Origin: Glandiceps talaboti
Lineage: Eukaryota > Hemichordata > Enteropneusta > Spengelidae
Length of the DNA stretch: 64,000 nucleotides
Assembly (NCBI RefSeq): GCF_964340395.1
Contig: NC_135556.1
Coordinates: 449,001 to 513,000, forward strand
Direction: 5' to 3'
Both the position numbers and the translations under genes were made by a program. Below, one piece after another: positions 34,142-43,860 of the stretch. Within the stretch, counting starts at the first letter, position 1. Every line of letters starts with the position of its first letter. The notes beneath the pieces are model-generated. The model made no database searches. It had not been told where the DNA came from and saw only the letters and a list, made by a program, of their open reading frames with translations.

Positions 34142-34156
34142 TAACTATATTACAAT

Positions 34157-35157
34157 ATGCCATCATCACCATCAATTTTTGGACTAGGTGAGATAACACC
34201 TTTAGGATATGCACTTAATGATCTTAAAGATGTTTACACACCCATACTGTATTTAACCGGACGTAATAATAATAAAGATTTCATCTTTAAATGGAAAAAT
34301 AATACTAAATCATTTAATTTAGAACCAGCAGCAATTCAATCACACGAGCATACCAACAATTTAGTAGATCTAAATGATGTAGATAATACAATCGAAGAAT
34401 ATAGAGTATCAAAATATCATATACCATTTGGTTTTGCGTATAGCAACAGAGATGCCAAGTTCTATACTTTTGATTTACCACGAGATTATGTTGAAATGCT
34501 TGAAAAGCCATTAACTATTGATCATGGTTTAACTGATCGAGTTCCTTATGTGTCAGTTTATAACGACAATGATAAAACATTTAGTTTAGCTGATATCAGA
34601 CACTATTTACCGGAAGCAGATCCTAGACTAGAAATGTTAGACCTTCTGAATCCAAAGCTGCATTTAAAAGTAAATGTTATAAATACAATGGTGAGGGGAG
34701 AAAATATTTTTGATAGAATTGTAAATTTAGGGGAATGGTATTGTAATTATTACCTTAACGAAGGAAATCTTCAGTTATTTTATGATGAGCAGTTTAATAT
34801 ACTCGGTTTGAAACCGCATGAAGGTGAGGCTAAATTAAAATTGGCTACTATTAGTGAAAAGATGACAAACAAGATAAAGAAAGTAACCAGCGGTACCATT
34901 ATTGTTAAATGTATTAAATTAAATACTGAGGGTGAATACGATACTTTCTTAGATGGATTTTCAATAAAATGTAACTGACGTATATTATTAACAATTAAAA
35001 TTCAGATTGAAAATGATAATATCGATGTTACTTTTACAGCGTTAAAAGAAGAAGAAGCGAGTGAAGTGTTACATGAAATAACACAAGGGTTAAAACTTTT
35101 AGATATCAAAACAATAACTTTGAAACGTATGATTCTTATAGATTTTAAAGTATTTTA
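34157..35157 (+). pseudogene. Gene B (inner), uncharacterised protein, C-terminal frameshift
   Basis: The ATG at 34157 opens 273 residues ([20 protein letters not shown]...), with conserved segments VYTPILYLTGRNNN, IPFGFAYSNRD, KPLTIDHGLTDRVPY and ADIRHYLPEADPRLEMLDLL. It ends at a stop near 34976. Comparison with the outer copies shows a shift near 34970, after which the C-terminal 60 or so residues (NIDVTFTALKEEE...) run to about 35157. Expected length is about 335. No known domain is recognised. It is always the first + strand gene, divergent from A. Confidence 0.72.
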
Positions 35158-35192
35158 AATTACTTTTTAATATAGATTATAAAATAAATAAA

Positions 35193-35780
35193 ATGAACAA
35201 ATCTCTCAACTTATCTCTTAAAGATCTTAAGGATTTTAAATCTACGAGAATAATACCAGGTGTTAAATATCAGATAGAATATGAAAATAATATGTTTAAA
35301 TTAAAGCCGATTCCACCACCAAAGCCTAAAATATCGGAGCCAGAGATTACAATAATTGAATTTGTTCGTAAACAAATTGTTAAGGTAACAGTAAGAGAAT
35401 ATTCTCATGTAATAAACATGAATAAAGTAACTTTTGATAGTGATAGAAATTCTTACTTTTTAGATCCAGGAACTTATCACATTCAACATTTTTTAGACTC
35501 TGGTTATATTCTCCCTCAGTTGAAGTTTAAAGAAAAAAATGAGAGAGCAATAGTTATTTTTTATATAAAAATTGATGATGAAAAAAAAAAATCTCATTTA
35601 ACATACGTTATAAACAAACAAATTTTACCAACACCTTTGTCTCGGTTATTTCATACTGACAAAAAAGTTAAAATTAGTATTAATTTTACGGTCTTCGGTC
35701 GTGGTTATACAAAAATAACTTATTGTTCCACTTTGGTTATCAAACCTCTAAAAAATAATATTTTTAAATATATAGTATAA
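35193..35780 (+). CDS. Gene C (inner), uncharacterised 195-aa protein
   Basis: Intact. Shares PGVKYQIEYENNMFKLKPIP, GTYHIQHFLDSG and ERAIVIFYIK with the outer copies and differs mainly in the Pro-rich linker near residue 45 and the charged middle. Soluble, strand-rich, no membrane segment. Function unknown. Confidence 0.75.
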   Translation: MNKSLNLSLKDLKDFKSTRIIPGVKYQIEYENNMFKLKPIPPPKPKISEPEITIIEFVRKQIVKVTVREYSHVINMNKVTFDSDRNSYFLDPGTYHIQHFLDSGYILPQLKFKEKNERAIVIFYIKIDDEKKKSHLTYVINKQILPTPLSRLFHTDKKVKISINFTVFGRGYTKITYCSTLVIKPLKNNIFKYIV

Positions 35781-35798
35781 TTTAAGTGATACCATAAA

Positions 35799-36269
35799 AT
35801 GATTGATCAAAATATTAAAACGATACAAGACCTAGTCGATTATCTTACACGAGTATGTAGTGTTTATAGACGTTCTTACAAATTATTAAGTCGTGTTAAT
35901 AAAGGGATACTTATTACTAGTGGAATTATTTCAGGAGTTGGTGCATTAGCTGCTGTTCCAGCGATTCCAGTTTTTATTAGTTTATTAGCAGCTGTTCCAA
36001 TAGTTGTTACAGTTGTTAACCAAAACTTAAAATTATCGGATAAAGTATCACGATTAAAAGTACAATATAAGAATTTCAAAGAATTACTAACATATATGCA
36101 AGCAAATGTTTACTCTGAAACACCTCAGGAATTTATTCGGGAAGTATTTATGAAGTCTCTCGAAATGCAAAAAGCTGCTAATTATACTCCACCATTAGAA
36201 CGTTATTTAATGTATTATAAACTGAATGGTTATTCAGATATTGAAAAATCAGAAATCAAAAATAGTTAA
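35799..36269 (+). CDS. Gene D (inner), small membrane protein, 156 aa
   Basis: Intact, 19 bp after gene C. The hydrophobic pair at residues about 37-72 (ILITSGIISGVGALAAVPAI, PVFISLLAAVPIVVTVV) is preceded and followed by charged helices. A few residues longer at the C-terminus than the outer copies. Could be a virion-membrane or membrane-active protein (inference). Confidence 0.75.
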   Translation: MIDQNIKTIQDLVDYLTRVCSVYRRSYKLLSRVNKGILITSGIISGVGALAAVPAIPVFISLLAAVPIVVTVVNQNLKLSDKVSRLKVQYKNFKELLTYMQANVYSETPQEFIREVFMKSLEMQKAANYTPPLERYLMYYKLNGYSDIEKSEIKNS

Positions 36270-36297
36270 ATAATGTTTACTGTATATATACTATACT

Positions 36298-37646
36298 ATG
36301 GATCAGTATTTACGAGACTTGTATTATAATTCTGATTTAGCATACAGCGGCATCGCAAAATTGTGGCGTAAAATCAAAGCAGATCAGAAAGTGAATGGAG
36401 TAAACGGAGTGAAACAAAAAAATAAATATAAAATTCATTGTTGGTTAGAAGAACAAGAAGTTTACACTATGCACAAACCAGCAATTAAAAAGTTCCCTTA
36501 CCGCAAAGTAATTGTTTCTGGAATCGATGACCAGTGGCAAGCTGACATTGTAGAGATGTCCAATGACCAAGGGCAGGGTAACCCTGGTTAATAATAATAA
36601 TCTTTATTCGTCCAAATAAATTCGGAAATTTGTTTTGAATGATCGCCGCAAGAGCAGCGCCCTAGTGCCCTAGTGTTGAAGAAGCAGGAGGAAACCGGAG
36701 TACCCGGGGAAAACCTGCGTTGTTCGGCAGGGTCAAACTGAGCATCACCCTTCTTACATACAGACCTGGTTAAATTTTAAATCAAACCCAGCCGACACCA
36801 GGCGGGTTCGAACCCAGACTGCAGAGGTAAGAGGCGTACGAGCTAACCGCTCGGCCACCGACAACCTGACTGTTATCGATGTGTTATCGAAGTATGCTTG
36901 GGCGATACCACTCAAGTCAAAACGTGGTATTGAAATGGCTGACTCCTTTGAATTTATTTTTAAAGACTGTGAACCGAATAAAATACAGTTTGATGAAGGA
37001 CGAGAATTTTACAATAAACACGTTAAAGATCTCTTTGAAAATCACGAAATTGAGTGGTTTAGTACACGGTCAGATAAAAAGGCATCTGTTGTCGAGCGTT
37101 TTAACAGGACACTTAAATCACGTATGTATAAATATTTTACTGATACCCAACAAACTAGAAATTGGATCGACGTACTAGATCGATTAGTGGATGGTTATAA
37201 CAATACCTACCATAATTCAATCCACATGACTCCGAAGGAAGCATCATTACCGAGGAATGAAAATATTGTTTGGTATAATTTATACGGTGCTTATCTCACT
37301 GTTGAATATGGAACTCCGAAGTTTAATATCGGTGATACCGTGAGAATTTCCAAATACAAGAACGTGTTTGCTAAAGGATATCTACCAAACTATACGCGTG
37401 AACTTTTCAAAATCAAACAAATTATCTTTGGTCCCGTTATTGTTTACACTTTGGAAGATTTATCGGGTGAAGACATTGACAGCACGTTTTATGAGCAAGA
37501 ATTATCGATTGACATGACAATATAAAATTGAAAAAATATTACGTAAGAAAAAAATAAAAGGCCATGAATACGCGTTGGTAAAATGGTTAGGATATGGCGA
37601 TAAATTCAATTCTTGGGAACCGATTGAAAATATCATAAATATTTAA
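36298..37646 (+). pseudogene. Gene E (inner), integrase with chromodomain, split by a SINE
   Basis: The N-terminal piece (36298-36585) reaches the first catalytic Asp (WQAD, codon 36544-36546). A SINE of about 280 bp follows. The core resumes and is open to 37525, with the second Asp (QFDEGREF, codon 36992-36994) and the Glu (VVERFNRTLK, codon 37094-37096), so the D,D-35,E pattern is complete apart from the SINE. A frameshift near 37520 separates the chromodomain (EYALVKWLGY...NSWEPIENI), which ends near 37646. A short VNGVNGVKQK insertion near residue 32 is absent from the outer copies. The DNA region between the second Asp and the Glu is intact here, while in the outer copies it is shifted. 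Confidence 0.92.
36586..36865 (-). mobile_element. tRNA-derived SINE inserted in the integrase gene
   Basis: Read on the minus strand it begins with a tRNA-like head: the A-box region GGCCGAGCGGTTAGCT (complement of 36841-36856) and the B-box GGTTCGAACC (complement within 36804-36815). A body with GGAGGAAACCGGAGTACCCG on the + strand and an (ATT)n-type 3' tail (36590-36601) follow. The outer integrase copies lack it. A short repeat like AACC(C)TG at both edges may be the target duplication. I cannot assign the SINE family by eye. Confidence 0.88.
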
Positions 37647-37685
37647 AAAATTAAAAGAATATAATGTAATAATGTATTGTACATC

Positions 37686-38030
37686 ATGTTTGGAGAACAT
37701 AATATAACTAAATTTTTAAACAAATACAAAGACGTCCTTGGTTTTAATATAGAGCTAGAATGGGACAACTTGAGAAGAAAAAATATGCACGTATTAATAG
37801 TAAATACAGGGGTAAAATTGAAAGATACAGCTCTTTATCAGATTATTTTATCCTTTTGTAAAGAAGTCGAAAAAAAGAATTTTTTTAAACGTATTGAATT
37901 CTTAGGTTTATTTCCAGAGCCAGAGGTTAAATTTTTAAATGAATACTGGGTTCTTAAATTAATACAAGATACTAGGAAAAGGCGTATATTTCAAGATAAT
38001 TATGGAAATTTATTAGTATGTTTTATATAA
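37686..38030 (+). CDS. Gene F (inner), 114-aa uncharacterised protein
   Basis: Starts MFGEHNITKFLNKYKDVLGF. A slightly earlier in-frame ATG at 37677 exists, but the outer copies support this one. A soluble small protein ending in FQDNYGNLLVCFI. No known motif. It lies between the integrase and gene G in both elements. The outer version is the LINE insertion site. Confidence 0.65.
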   Translation: MFGEHNITKFLNKYKDVLGFNIELEWDNLRRKNMHVLIVNTGVKLKDTALYQIILSFCKEVEKKNFFKRIEFLGLFPEPEVKFLNEYWVLKLIQDTRKRRIFQDNYGNLLVCFI

Positions 38031-38088
38031 TTTTATATAAATTTATATAATTTTATATAAACCCTTTAATATACATGTACCTGAAAAA

Positions 38089-38301
38089 ATGTGGACATTA
38101 GGATTACCAGTAACGAGAGTGAACGGAGTGAACGGAGTGAAACAAAAAACAAAGCCAAAGCTAAAAAAAACAGCCGCCTTCAGAAGGCAGAGCAGTCGCA
38201 GCAGTGTCAACATCATTGGAGTCGCAGCAGTCACCGCAGCAGCCGGAACAGCCGCACTTGCTGCATTCACTGCATTCGCTGCATTCGCTGCATTCGTTTA
38301 A
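38089..38301 (+). CDS. Gene G (inner), 70-aa basic/Ala-rich peptide
   Basis: MWTLGLPVTR, then a repeated VNGVNGVKQK stretch, a Lys block (KTKPKLKKTAAF), and a very Ala-rich hydrophobic tail built on short codon repeats (AFTAFAAFAAFV). The outer homolog (25199-25363) lacks the VNG repeat. Possibly a minor core or membrane-active peptide; this is a guess from composition. Confidence 0.45.
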   Translation: MWTLGLPVTRVNGVNGVKQKTKPKLKKTAAFRRQSSRSSVNIIGVAAVTAAAGTAALAAFTAFAAFAAFV

Positions 38302-38377
38302 CTATCCAAAACCATTTACTTTAGCACAAAATACTAACAGTTTACACTATGCACTACATCAACCATTTGATAGTATA

Positions 38378-39599
38378 ATGTCTATGGATATACGAAACAT
38401 ATTAATCAACATGGTTGTTTATGTAAGTGAAACCGATCGATTCAATATAAAATTGAGAGATATATTCAAAAACTACATAATAATTAATTATAATGCAGAC
38501 AGTGCTAACAAATGGTTGAAAGGTCCAAATATGGGTTACTGGGATCAACAATTGAATTTTGCTGTTTGGTTAGCTACGACCGGATGCGGTGTTACTCTAG
38601 AGGATCATCTGTATAATGATGAGATCCCTAAACAGATTCAATCATTTTTTAGATTTCACGTGTACTTTACTATAAGAAGAATATTGAATGAACTTTCTTG
38701 CCCACTACCTGACGACCCTGACACTTTTAATAAAGTCGATAATTTATATGATGTATCGTCTTATCATAGAATATGCGATGAATTCGGATTAAATTATAAT
38801 ACAGATTTCAGATTTAAATATGACACATCGGGAAACAATGGTATAGGTGTCGGTTATGAGTGGTGGAAAAAACCATATATAAAAGATATCCAATATAAAT
38901 ATCAAAATACAATGGTTGAAAACCCTGATGCTCCAGATGAGGCTCGCAGAAGTTGGCATTGGTATAAATTTCAAAATCCCGATTATAAACAATATAATTA
39001 TTTTGTTTTACCAAACAGTACGGGTTTTACGCAAGCAGGTTTAGGACGATTAAATCGATCGATCGAATCTTATGTATATTGCATGTCAGGAAGTCAAGCA
39101 GACACGCGAGTAAGTATAGCAGACTCTGGCGGTGCTGGTCAAGAAACGAGACAAAAAATGATTTCATTACTCGAGGATGAGACGAGAGGCATTAATGTAA
39201 TTAATGCAACGAGGGTAAAGTTAGATCTAGCCATTTCTCCTTCTTTATGGTTAATCCCGAGTAAAATGATTAAAAATGATTATAAATTTGAAAACGAATG
39301 TGGCGGGTTATAACAATTTCTTACAACAAGCGACAGAAGATATGAAGTTCGGTTATAACAACATAAATAATGACGTAAAAGAATCAGCATTAAAAGAAAT
39401 GGAAGGTCATGATGATCCAGTAGAAGGACTAGATGCAGTAGCATCATCAGTCGCAGTTGAAGCGGTAGCAGCGCCAGCAGCTGAAGTAGCAGTAACACCA
39501 GCAGTGGTAGCAGCGCCTGGCAAGCGTGACATTGTTCATGAATATTCAACGATGGGAATAATAGTTGGGATAATATTTTTAAGTTACTTATTTATATAG
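38378..39599 (+). pseudogene. Gene H (inner), conserved tail-anchored protein, one frameshift
   Basis: I chose the ATG at 38378 (MSMDIRNILI); the same frame is open upstream but only through low-complexity sequence shared with gene G. The conserved blocks are those listed for the outer copy (MGYWDQQLNFAVW, FRFHVYFTIRRIL, GLGRLNRSIESYVYC, GSQADTRVSIADSGG). A 10-bp direct duplication (AAAATGATTA, about 39263-39284) shifts the frame near residue 300. The C-terminal part is open from 39276 to 39599, with an Ala/Val-rich linker and the anchor GIIVGIIFLSYLFI. Function unknown; probably structural (inference). Confidence 0.75.
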
Positions 39600-39665
39600 T
39601 ATTAGTAAAATCCTTTCGATATTAATCCTTTTGAAAACGAAAATGTAGATGGCATTGGAGTAGAT

Positions 39666-40847
39666 TTGGAAATGACAGACTACGAACAAGATTCCTTGGA
39701 TTTTGAATTAATGGGTGGCTTCCAGGAAACATCATTCACAGATGCTGGAGCTCCCGTTGGCCCTACAGTTCAACCCGCAGCTCCCGCTGGAGCTAAATTG
39801 ACTGAATTAAGAAATAAAGCATTGGAAGATACTATTGATGCAGTTATCAAAAAAAGTGGCGTGCCAGTTAATCGAACTGAATTACAATTAAATACATATG
39901 TAGGAAAGGATGGAGAGTTGTATTATAACGTAATAAATGAACGGATTACAAGAAAAGGTAAACTTTTAGCTTATAGTACAATAAAAAGTAGAAATAATAA
40001 AGCGACTGCTGATAGACTTTTCGAGGACACTGCTGCTGCTGCGACTACCGGTCCGTCGTTACCTTTAAATGTGGATGAAGTCGAAGCAATAGATTTAACA
40101 CCACCAATGGTTGGTCAACTAAGAGACTATCAAGCTTACCTCAGAAGAGACACTGTAGGTAATAAAGATGAAATCAGTAAGGTTGAAAACAAAATTGAAG
40201 AATGGAATGAACTCAATCCTGAATATACAATCATGCGTAAAGAACTTGATACAGCAGTCAAAAGTTTAGAAGATTTGTATAATAGAAAAAAAGAATTGGA
40301 AAACAGACAAAAAATCGAAGAATTAACGCAAGATGAAAAAAAGGAATTAGGTAGAATTGAGGTTCATACCTTAAAATATAATAAAGAAACTGATATTTTA
40401 CACAATAAGTTAGCTGAGACATCTGCTTTGAAAGAAGTACTTAAAGACCCAAATCTTAGTATTAAAGATAAACTGGTAATTCTTTTCAAACGTAATGGAG
40501 TTACTATAGTTTCATTAGCAACAGCACTCGGTTTAGTCATAACTACCATAGCTATTGCATTAGGTATAGCTAAATCACCACCCGTTGGTAGTAGCGGTAG
40601 CGGTAGCGGTAGTAGCGGTGGTCCAGTCAAAGCAGTTATTAAACGTGTTGTGGATGCATTAAAATGGTTAGGTAATAAAGCAACTATGGCACTGCCAGGT
40701 ATTATCGGTACTATCGTGTCACTCGTTTTAAAAACAGCGGGACAAGTTGTAGGATTTATAGCTGAACATGTATGGCTGTTGGCAACTGCAATAGCAGTAT
40801 ACCTTTATGAACGGATTTTAACTAAACGAGCAAAAATAAATAAATAA
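39666..40847 (+). CDS. Gene I (inner), coiled-coil and hydrophobic-tail protein, 393 aa
   Basis: The first in-frame ATG is at 39666 (MEMTDYEQDSLDFELMGG). The outer copy starts about 23 codons earlier, and here that original start seems lost by a small deletion near 39613. Layout: acidic N-terminus; RGKLLAYSTIKSRNN-like block; a long charged coiled coil (about residues 160-255, EISKVENKIEEWNELNPEY...); the segment LVILFKRNGVTIVSLATALG with hydrophobic helix; a Gly/Ser linker; then ALPGIIGTIVSLVLKTAGQV and VGFIAEHVWLLATAIAVYLY, strongly hydrophobic. This C-terminal pattern is widespread in invertebrate virus-like elements. A membrane-interacting virion protein is plausible, unproven. Confidence 0.75.
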   Translation: MEMTDYEQDSLDFELMGGFQETSFTDAGAPVGPTVQPAAPAGAKLTELRNKALEDTIDAVIKKSGVPVNRTELQLNTYVGKDGELYYNVINERITRKGKLLAYSTIKSRNNKATADRLFEDTAAAATTGPSLPLNVDEVEAIDLTPPMVGQLRDYQAYLRRDTVGNKDEISKVENKIEEWNELNPEYTIMRKELDTAVKSLEDLYNRKKELENRQKIEELTQDEKKELGRIEVHTLKYNKETDILHNKLAETSALKEVLKDPNLSIKDKLVILFKRNGVTIVSLATALGLVITTIAIALGIAKSPPVGSSGSGSGSSGGPVKAVIKRVVDALKWLGNKATMALPGIIGTIVSLVLKTAGQVVGFIAEHVWLLATAIAVYLYERILTKRAKINK

Positions 40848-40939
40848 ATAAATGAAATGAAATGAAAAAATAAATGAAATAAATACTAATATTTTTTTGT
40901 ATTTTAGTATAATATAGTATAATATATAGTATAGAAAAA

Positions 40940-42212
40940 ATGCCTTACAATAGAGAACTACAAGGTGACTACTCAAAATTGAACGCACTTGGTAGTAAAG
41001 GTGAACTAACTCATCACGTTTTATTATTATTATTATTATTATTATTAGACTTTATTTAATCTCGATAGACTGTTGAGCCAGTGGCTCTTTGCACACAGTG
41101 TCGAGAAACGTTGTAACGTATAATCCAAATCGTGCAAAACCCGGTGAAGTTTTATATATCAGATGTCCAAAATTAGAAGACACTGTTGTTCTAACGGGTA
41201 AATTCAATCTTGTTTTTGATCTTAAATTAAACGGTCATAATAAGTACTTCGTTGTTCAAAACCTGTCTGCTAACATCATCAGTCGATTAGTTTTAAAATT
41301 CGAAGGGGAAATCTTAATGGATTTAACAAACTACAATTTAGTACAAACGTATAAAGATCTGTATTCAGATAGAACAAATAAAACGCTGTATGGAATTCAG
41401 TCAGAAAATCTCCGAAAATTGAGAAGCGATAATATCGATGGAGTTGGTGGTGGGGCTTACTTAGGAGAGGGTGCACTTCATAAGGCATACGGTAAAAAAT
41501 ATGCCTTATCGAATGGGAGATTACTCTCGCTCCCGTTAATAAAATCCTAGTAAGTGAAGACACGGATCGTTGGGATTATACTTTAGCAAACATCCAACTT
41601 GAATATGAAACGATAAGAGATTCAAAGTTAGCTATGGAAATTAAGGGTTATTATAACAGCAGTAAAAGTTTTCTTTACGAACATATTCAACATTTCAGAA
41701 CAATTAACTTCTCTGGTACGGATACAATTATTAACGAGAACATTAATGTACCACGTAGAAGCTTGAAAGGAATTTTTGTATTATTCAGTAAACCACAGCT
41801 ACAAAATGAATTAGACACTGAATTATTCTTTAATCCTAGTATTAATTCTGTTGCAATAACGATAGCAGGTATCACAAATAAAGTGTATGCACAGGGATTA
41901 TCTCCTAGAAAATTTTGGGAAGAAACCAGACGTTATTTCATGTCATCCGAGTTCTGTTGCGATAAACTAGAGGAAATAACTGGGGAAAACTTTCTGTTAA
42001 ATAAATATTGTTTGTTTATTGATTTAAGAAGTTTTAAGGATAATAAATATCATGGGAGTGGTCTGAAAGTCATGAATACAAAAGATGGGGTTCAACTGGA
42101 AATTCAACGAGAATCCACAAACCCGCAAGAAAAAATAACCGCAAATATTTTCATTATAAGTGATGCTATGCTTAAAATTCAAGAATCTAAATTAAAATCT
42201 ATTATTTATTAA
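40940..42212 (+). pseudogene. Gene J (inner), major capsid candidate, broken by insertion and deletion
   Basis: Starts MPYNRELQGDYSKLNALGSK. At 41023-41114 a foreign ATT-tailed segment interrupts it. Near 41505 about 85 bp are missing relative to the outer copy, shifting the frame. The C-terminal half is open at 41634-42212. The hallmark segments are LVLKFEGEILMDLTNY, RRSLKGIFVLF, FFNPSINSVAITI, and YHGSGLKVMNTKDGVQLEI. The combination of length (about 430-440 residues in full), strand-rich pattern and neighbourhood with the ATPase points to the double-jelly-roll major capsid protein of Polinton-like viruses (inference from family knowledge). Confidence 0.75.
41023..41114. mobile_element. Short ATT-tailed insertion in gene J
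   Basis: (ATT)n followed by about 65 bp beginning AGACTTTATTTAATCTCGAT, absent from the outer copy at 48960-48970. ACGTT-like sequence lies on both sides. It looks like the truncated 3' end of a SINE or LINE in reverse orientation. Confidence 0.8.
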
Positions 42213-42259
42213 CATTATTAACATTATTAACATTATTGATAGTATAGAATAACTCTAAA

Positions 42260-42811
42260 ATGATCTGGCTTGACCCTCCTTTCAATATGCTTATTAGTGC
42301 ACCGACATGTTCGGGTAAAACAGAGTTCATTATGGAACTATTACAAACGTATTACAAAAACGTATTCGATTACATAATCATAATCTGTCCGACGTTCATA
42401 AACAATAAAGCTTATGATAAAAAATGTATTTACAAAGACTCGGACATTATTATAATGATTCCCAACATAGAAAAAATAAATGAAAGTATTGAACTCGTGT
42501 ATGAGTGTTATAAAAATACAAAAAGTCTAATCATATTAGATGACTGCGCTTTCACGAAGGATGTCAAATCTCGTGTCAATATTTTAACTTAGTTAGCATT
42601 TTCAGCTCGTCATGATAATATTAGCGTATGGGTACTTACGCAACAATTTACGAGTATCGCTAAGACATTTCGAGAAAACATCGGTATGCTCGTTCTGTAT
42701 TACACACCGAGTAAAAATGATGTGAAAGAAATAATTGAAAACTATGGGATGGAATTAAATAAGGAAGAAATTAATGAATTTATAAAAAAAATTAAAATAT
42801 ACTCCTTATAG
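42260..42811 (+). pseudogene. Gene K (inner), A32-like packaging ATPase, in-frame stop
   Basis: Starts MIWLDPPFNMLISAPTCSGK, with the P-loop (PTCSGKTEF) and Walker B (SLIILDDC). An in-frame TAG at 42590-42592 cuts it after 110 residues. The remainder (LAFSARHDN...WVLTQQFTSIAKTFREN) is open in the same frame to 42811. Both copies end shortly after YS; the similarity of the following DNA suggests a lost C-terminal piece (about 15 residues). Function and comparison are given at the outer copy. Confidence 0.9.
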
Positions 42812-42895
42812 TAAACTGGTATTTCATTTAAGACGACCTTATTGTATAGATTTAGTATAATTAATCTGATATAGTTAGTATAATATGTCATTAAC

Positions 42896-43705
42896 ATGTC
42901 ATTGCTGTTAATCAATGATGTTATCAATATTTGTTGGTTATTTATTGCGTTAGTTATCATCTACTTTTTTTACAAAATAAATATATTATTTATATTATTA
43001 TATAGTTACTATAACAAAATGGAACAGACATTGTCAGAGCTCACTATTTTACAGCCGACAGCACCGGTAACAGCAACATCAGAGCCACAGGTGTCTCCAA
43101 TAGTTAAGTACAGAGAAAGATTACTTTGTATCATTGCTGCTGGACAATCAAAAGCTTTCTTGGGAAAAATTTTCACTCTCGAATATATTGAAAAAGCGAG
43201 CGATAAAGAAATTGAAAAATATTATAAGATATATGAAAGCACTTACAGTTCTCTCGTAAGTGACAACATTGTAAATGGAGTTTTATTTGGGATTAGTAAA
43301 ATAGTAGGACTTGTGCTTCCAGTACAAAATGTGAATAAATTAAGTGACGACTTGAAAAACAATTTTCTCGTTACAAATCAATTCAAACAACTTACTGGAA
43401 AGTTAGCATACAGTTATGGTCCTCTTTTGGCATTGACAAGTGGTGGTCTCACTATTTTAAATAATATTAACTTTGCAACACACACTGTTCACACATGTCC
43501 CAAGAAAAGTGACTTGACTGAAAAGAATGAATTGAATGGTCAAATTGAAAAAAATGACTTGAATGACTTTAATAACTTGAGTCAACTTGATCAAGAACTT
43601 GTTAAAGAACTTGATCAAGAACATGAACAAGAACTTGATCAAGATATTGAAAACAACTTGAAAATTGACTTGATTAAAAATAAAATAAAGTATAAAGTAA
43701 TTTAA
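42896..43705 (+). CDS. Gene L (inner), conserved uncharacterised protein with possible N-terminal membrane helix
   Basis: The conserved part begins at the ATG at 43019 (MEQTLSELTILQPTAPVTAT), but the frame is open back to 42896. In both elements this upstream part encodes a hydrophobic helix (WLFIALVIIYFFYKI) in frame with it, so the longer 269-aa form may be real. Core segments: YRERLLCIIAAGQSKAFLGK, EKYYKIYESTYSSLV, and LTGKLAYSYGPLLALTSGGL (hydrophobic). The tail is an Asp/Gln/Glu/Leu-rich repeat (LDQELVKELDQEHEQELDQD) that varies in length. Related proteins occur in many invertebrate virus-like elements. Function unknown. Confidence 0.7.
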   Translation: MSLLLINDVINICWLFIALVIIYFFYKINILFILLYSYYNKMEQTLSELTILQPTAPVTATSEPQVSPIVKYRERLLCIIAAGQSKAFLGKIFTLEYIEKASDKEIEKYYKIYESTYSSLVSDNIVNGVLFGISKIVGLVLPVQNVNKLSDDLKNNFLVTNQFKQLTGKLAYSYGPLLALTSGGLTILNNINFATHTVHTCPKKSDLTEKNELNGQIEKNDLNDFNNLSQLDQELVKELDQEHEQELDQDIENNLKIDLIKNKIKYKVI

Positions 43706-43750
43706 AAATACTTGAAAATACTTGAAAAGGTAAATATTTTAAATATTTTG

Positions 43751-43853
<103 letters not shown>

Positions 43854-43860
43854 TGTAAAA

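Noticed and set aside
36804-36860. A genuine tRNA gene on the minus strand
   Set aside because: A and B boxes are present, but the sequence continues into a SINE body with an (ATT)n tail and cannot be folded into a complete tRNA by eye.
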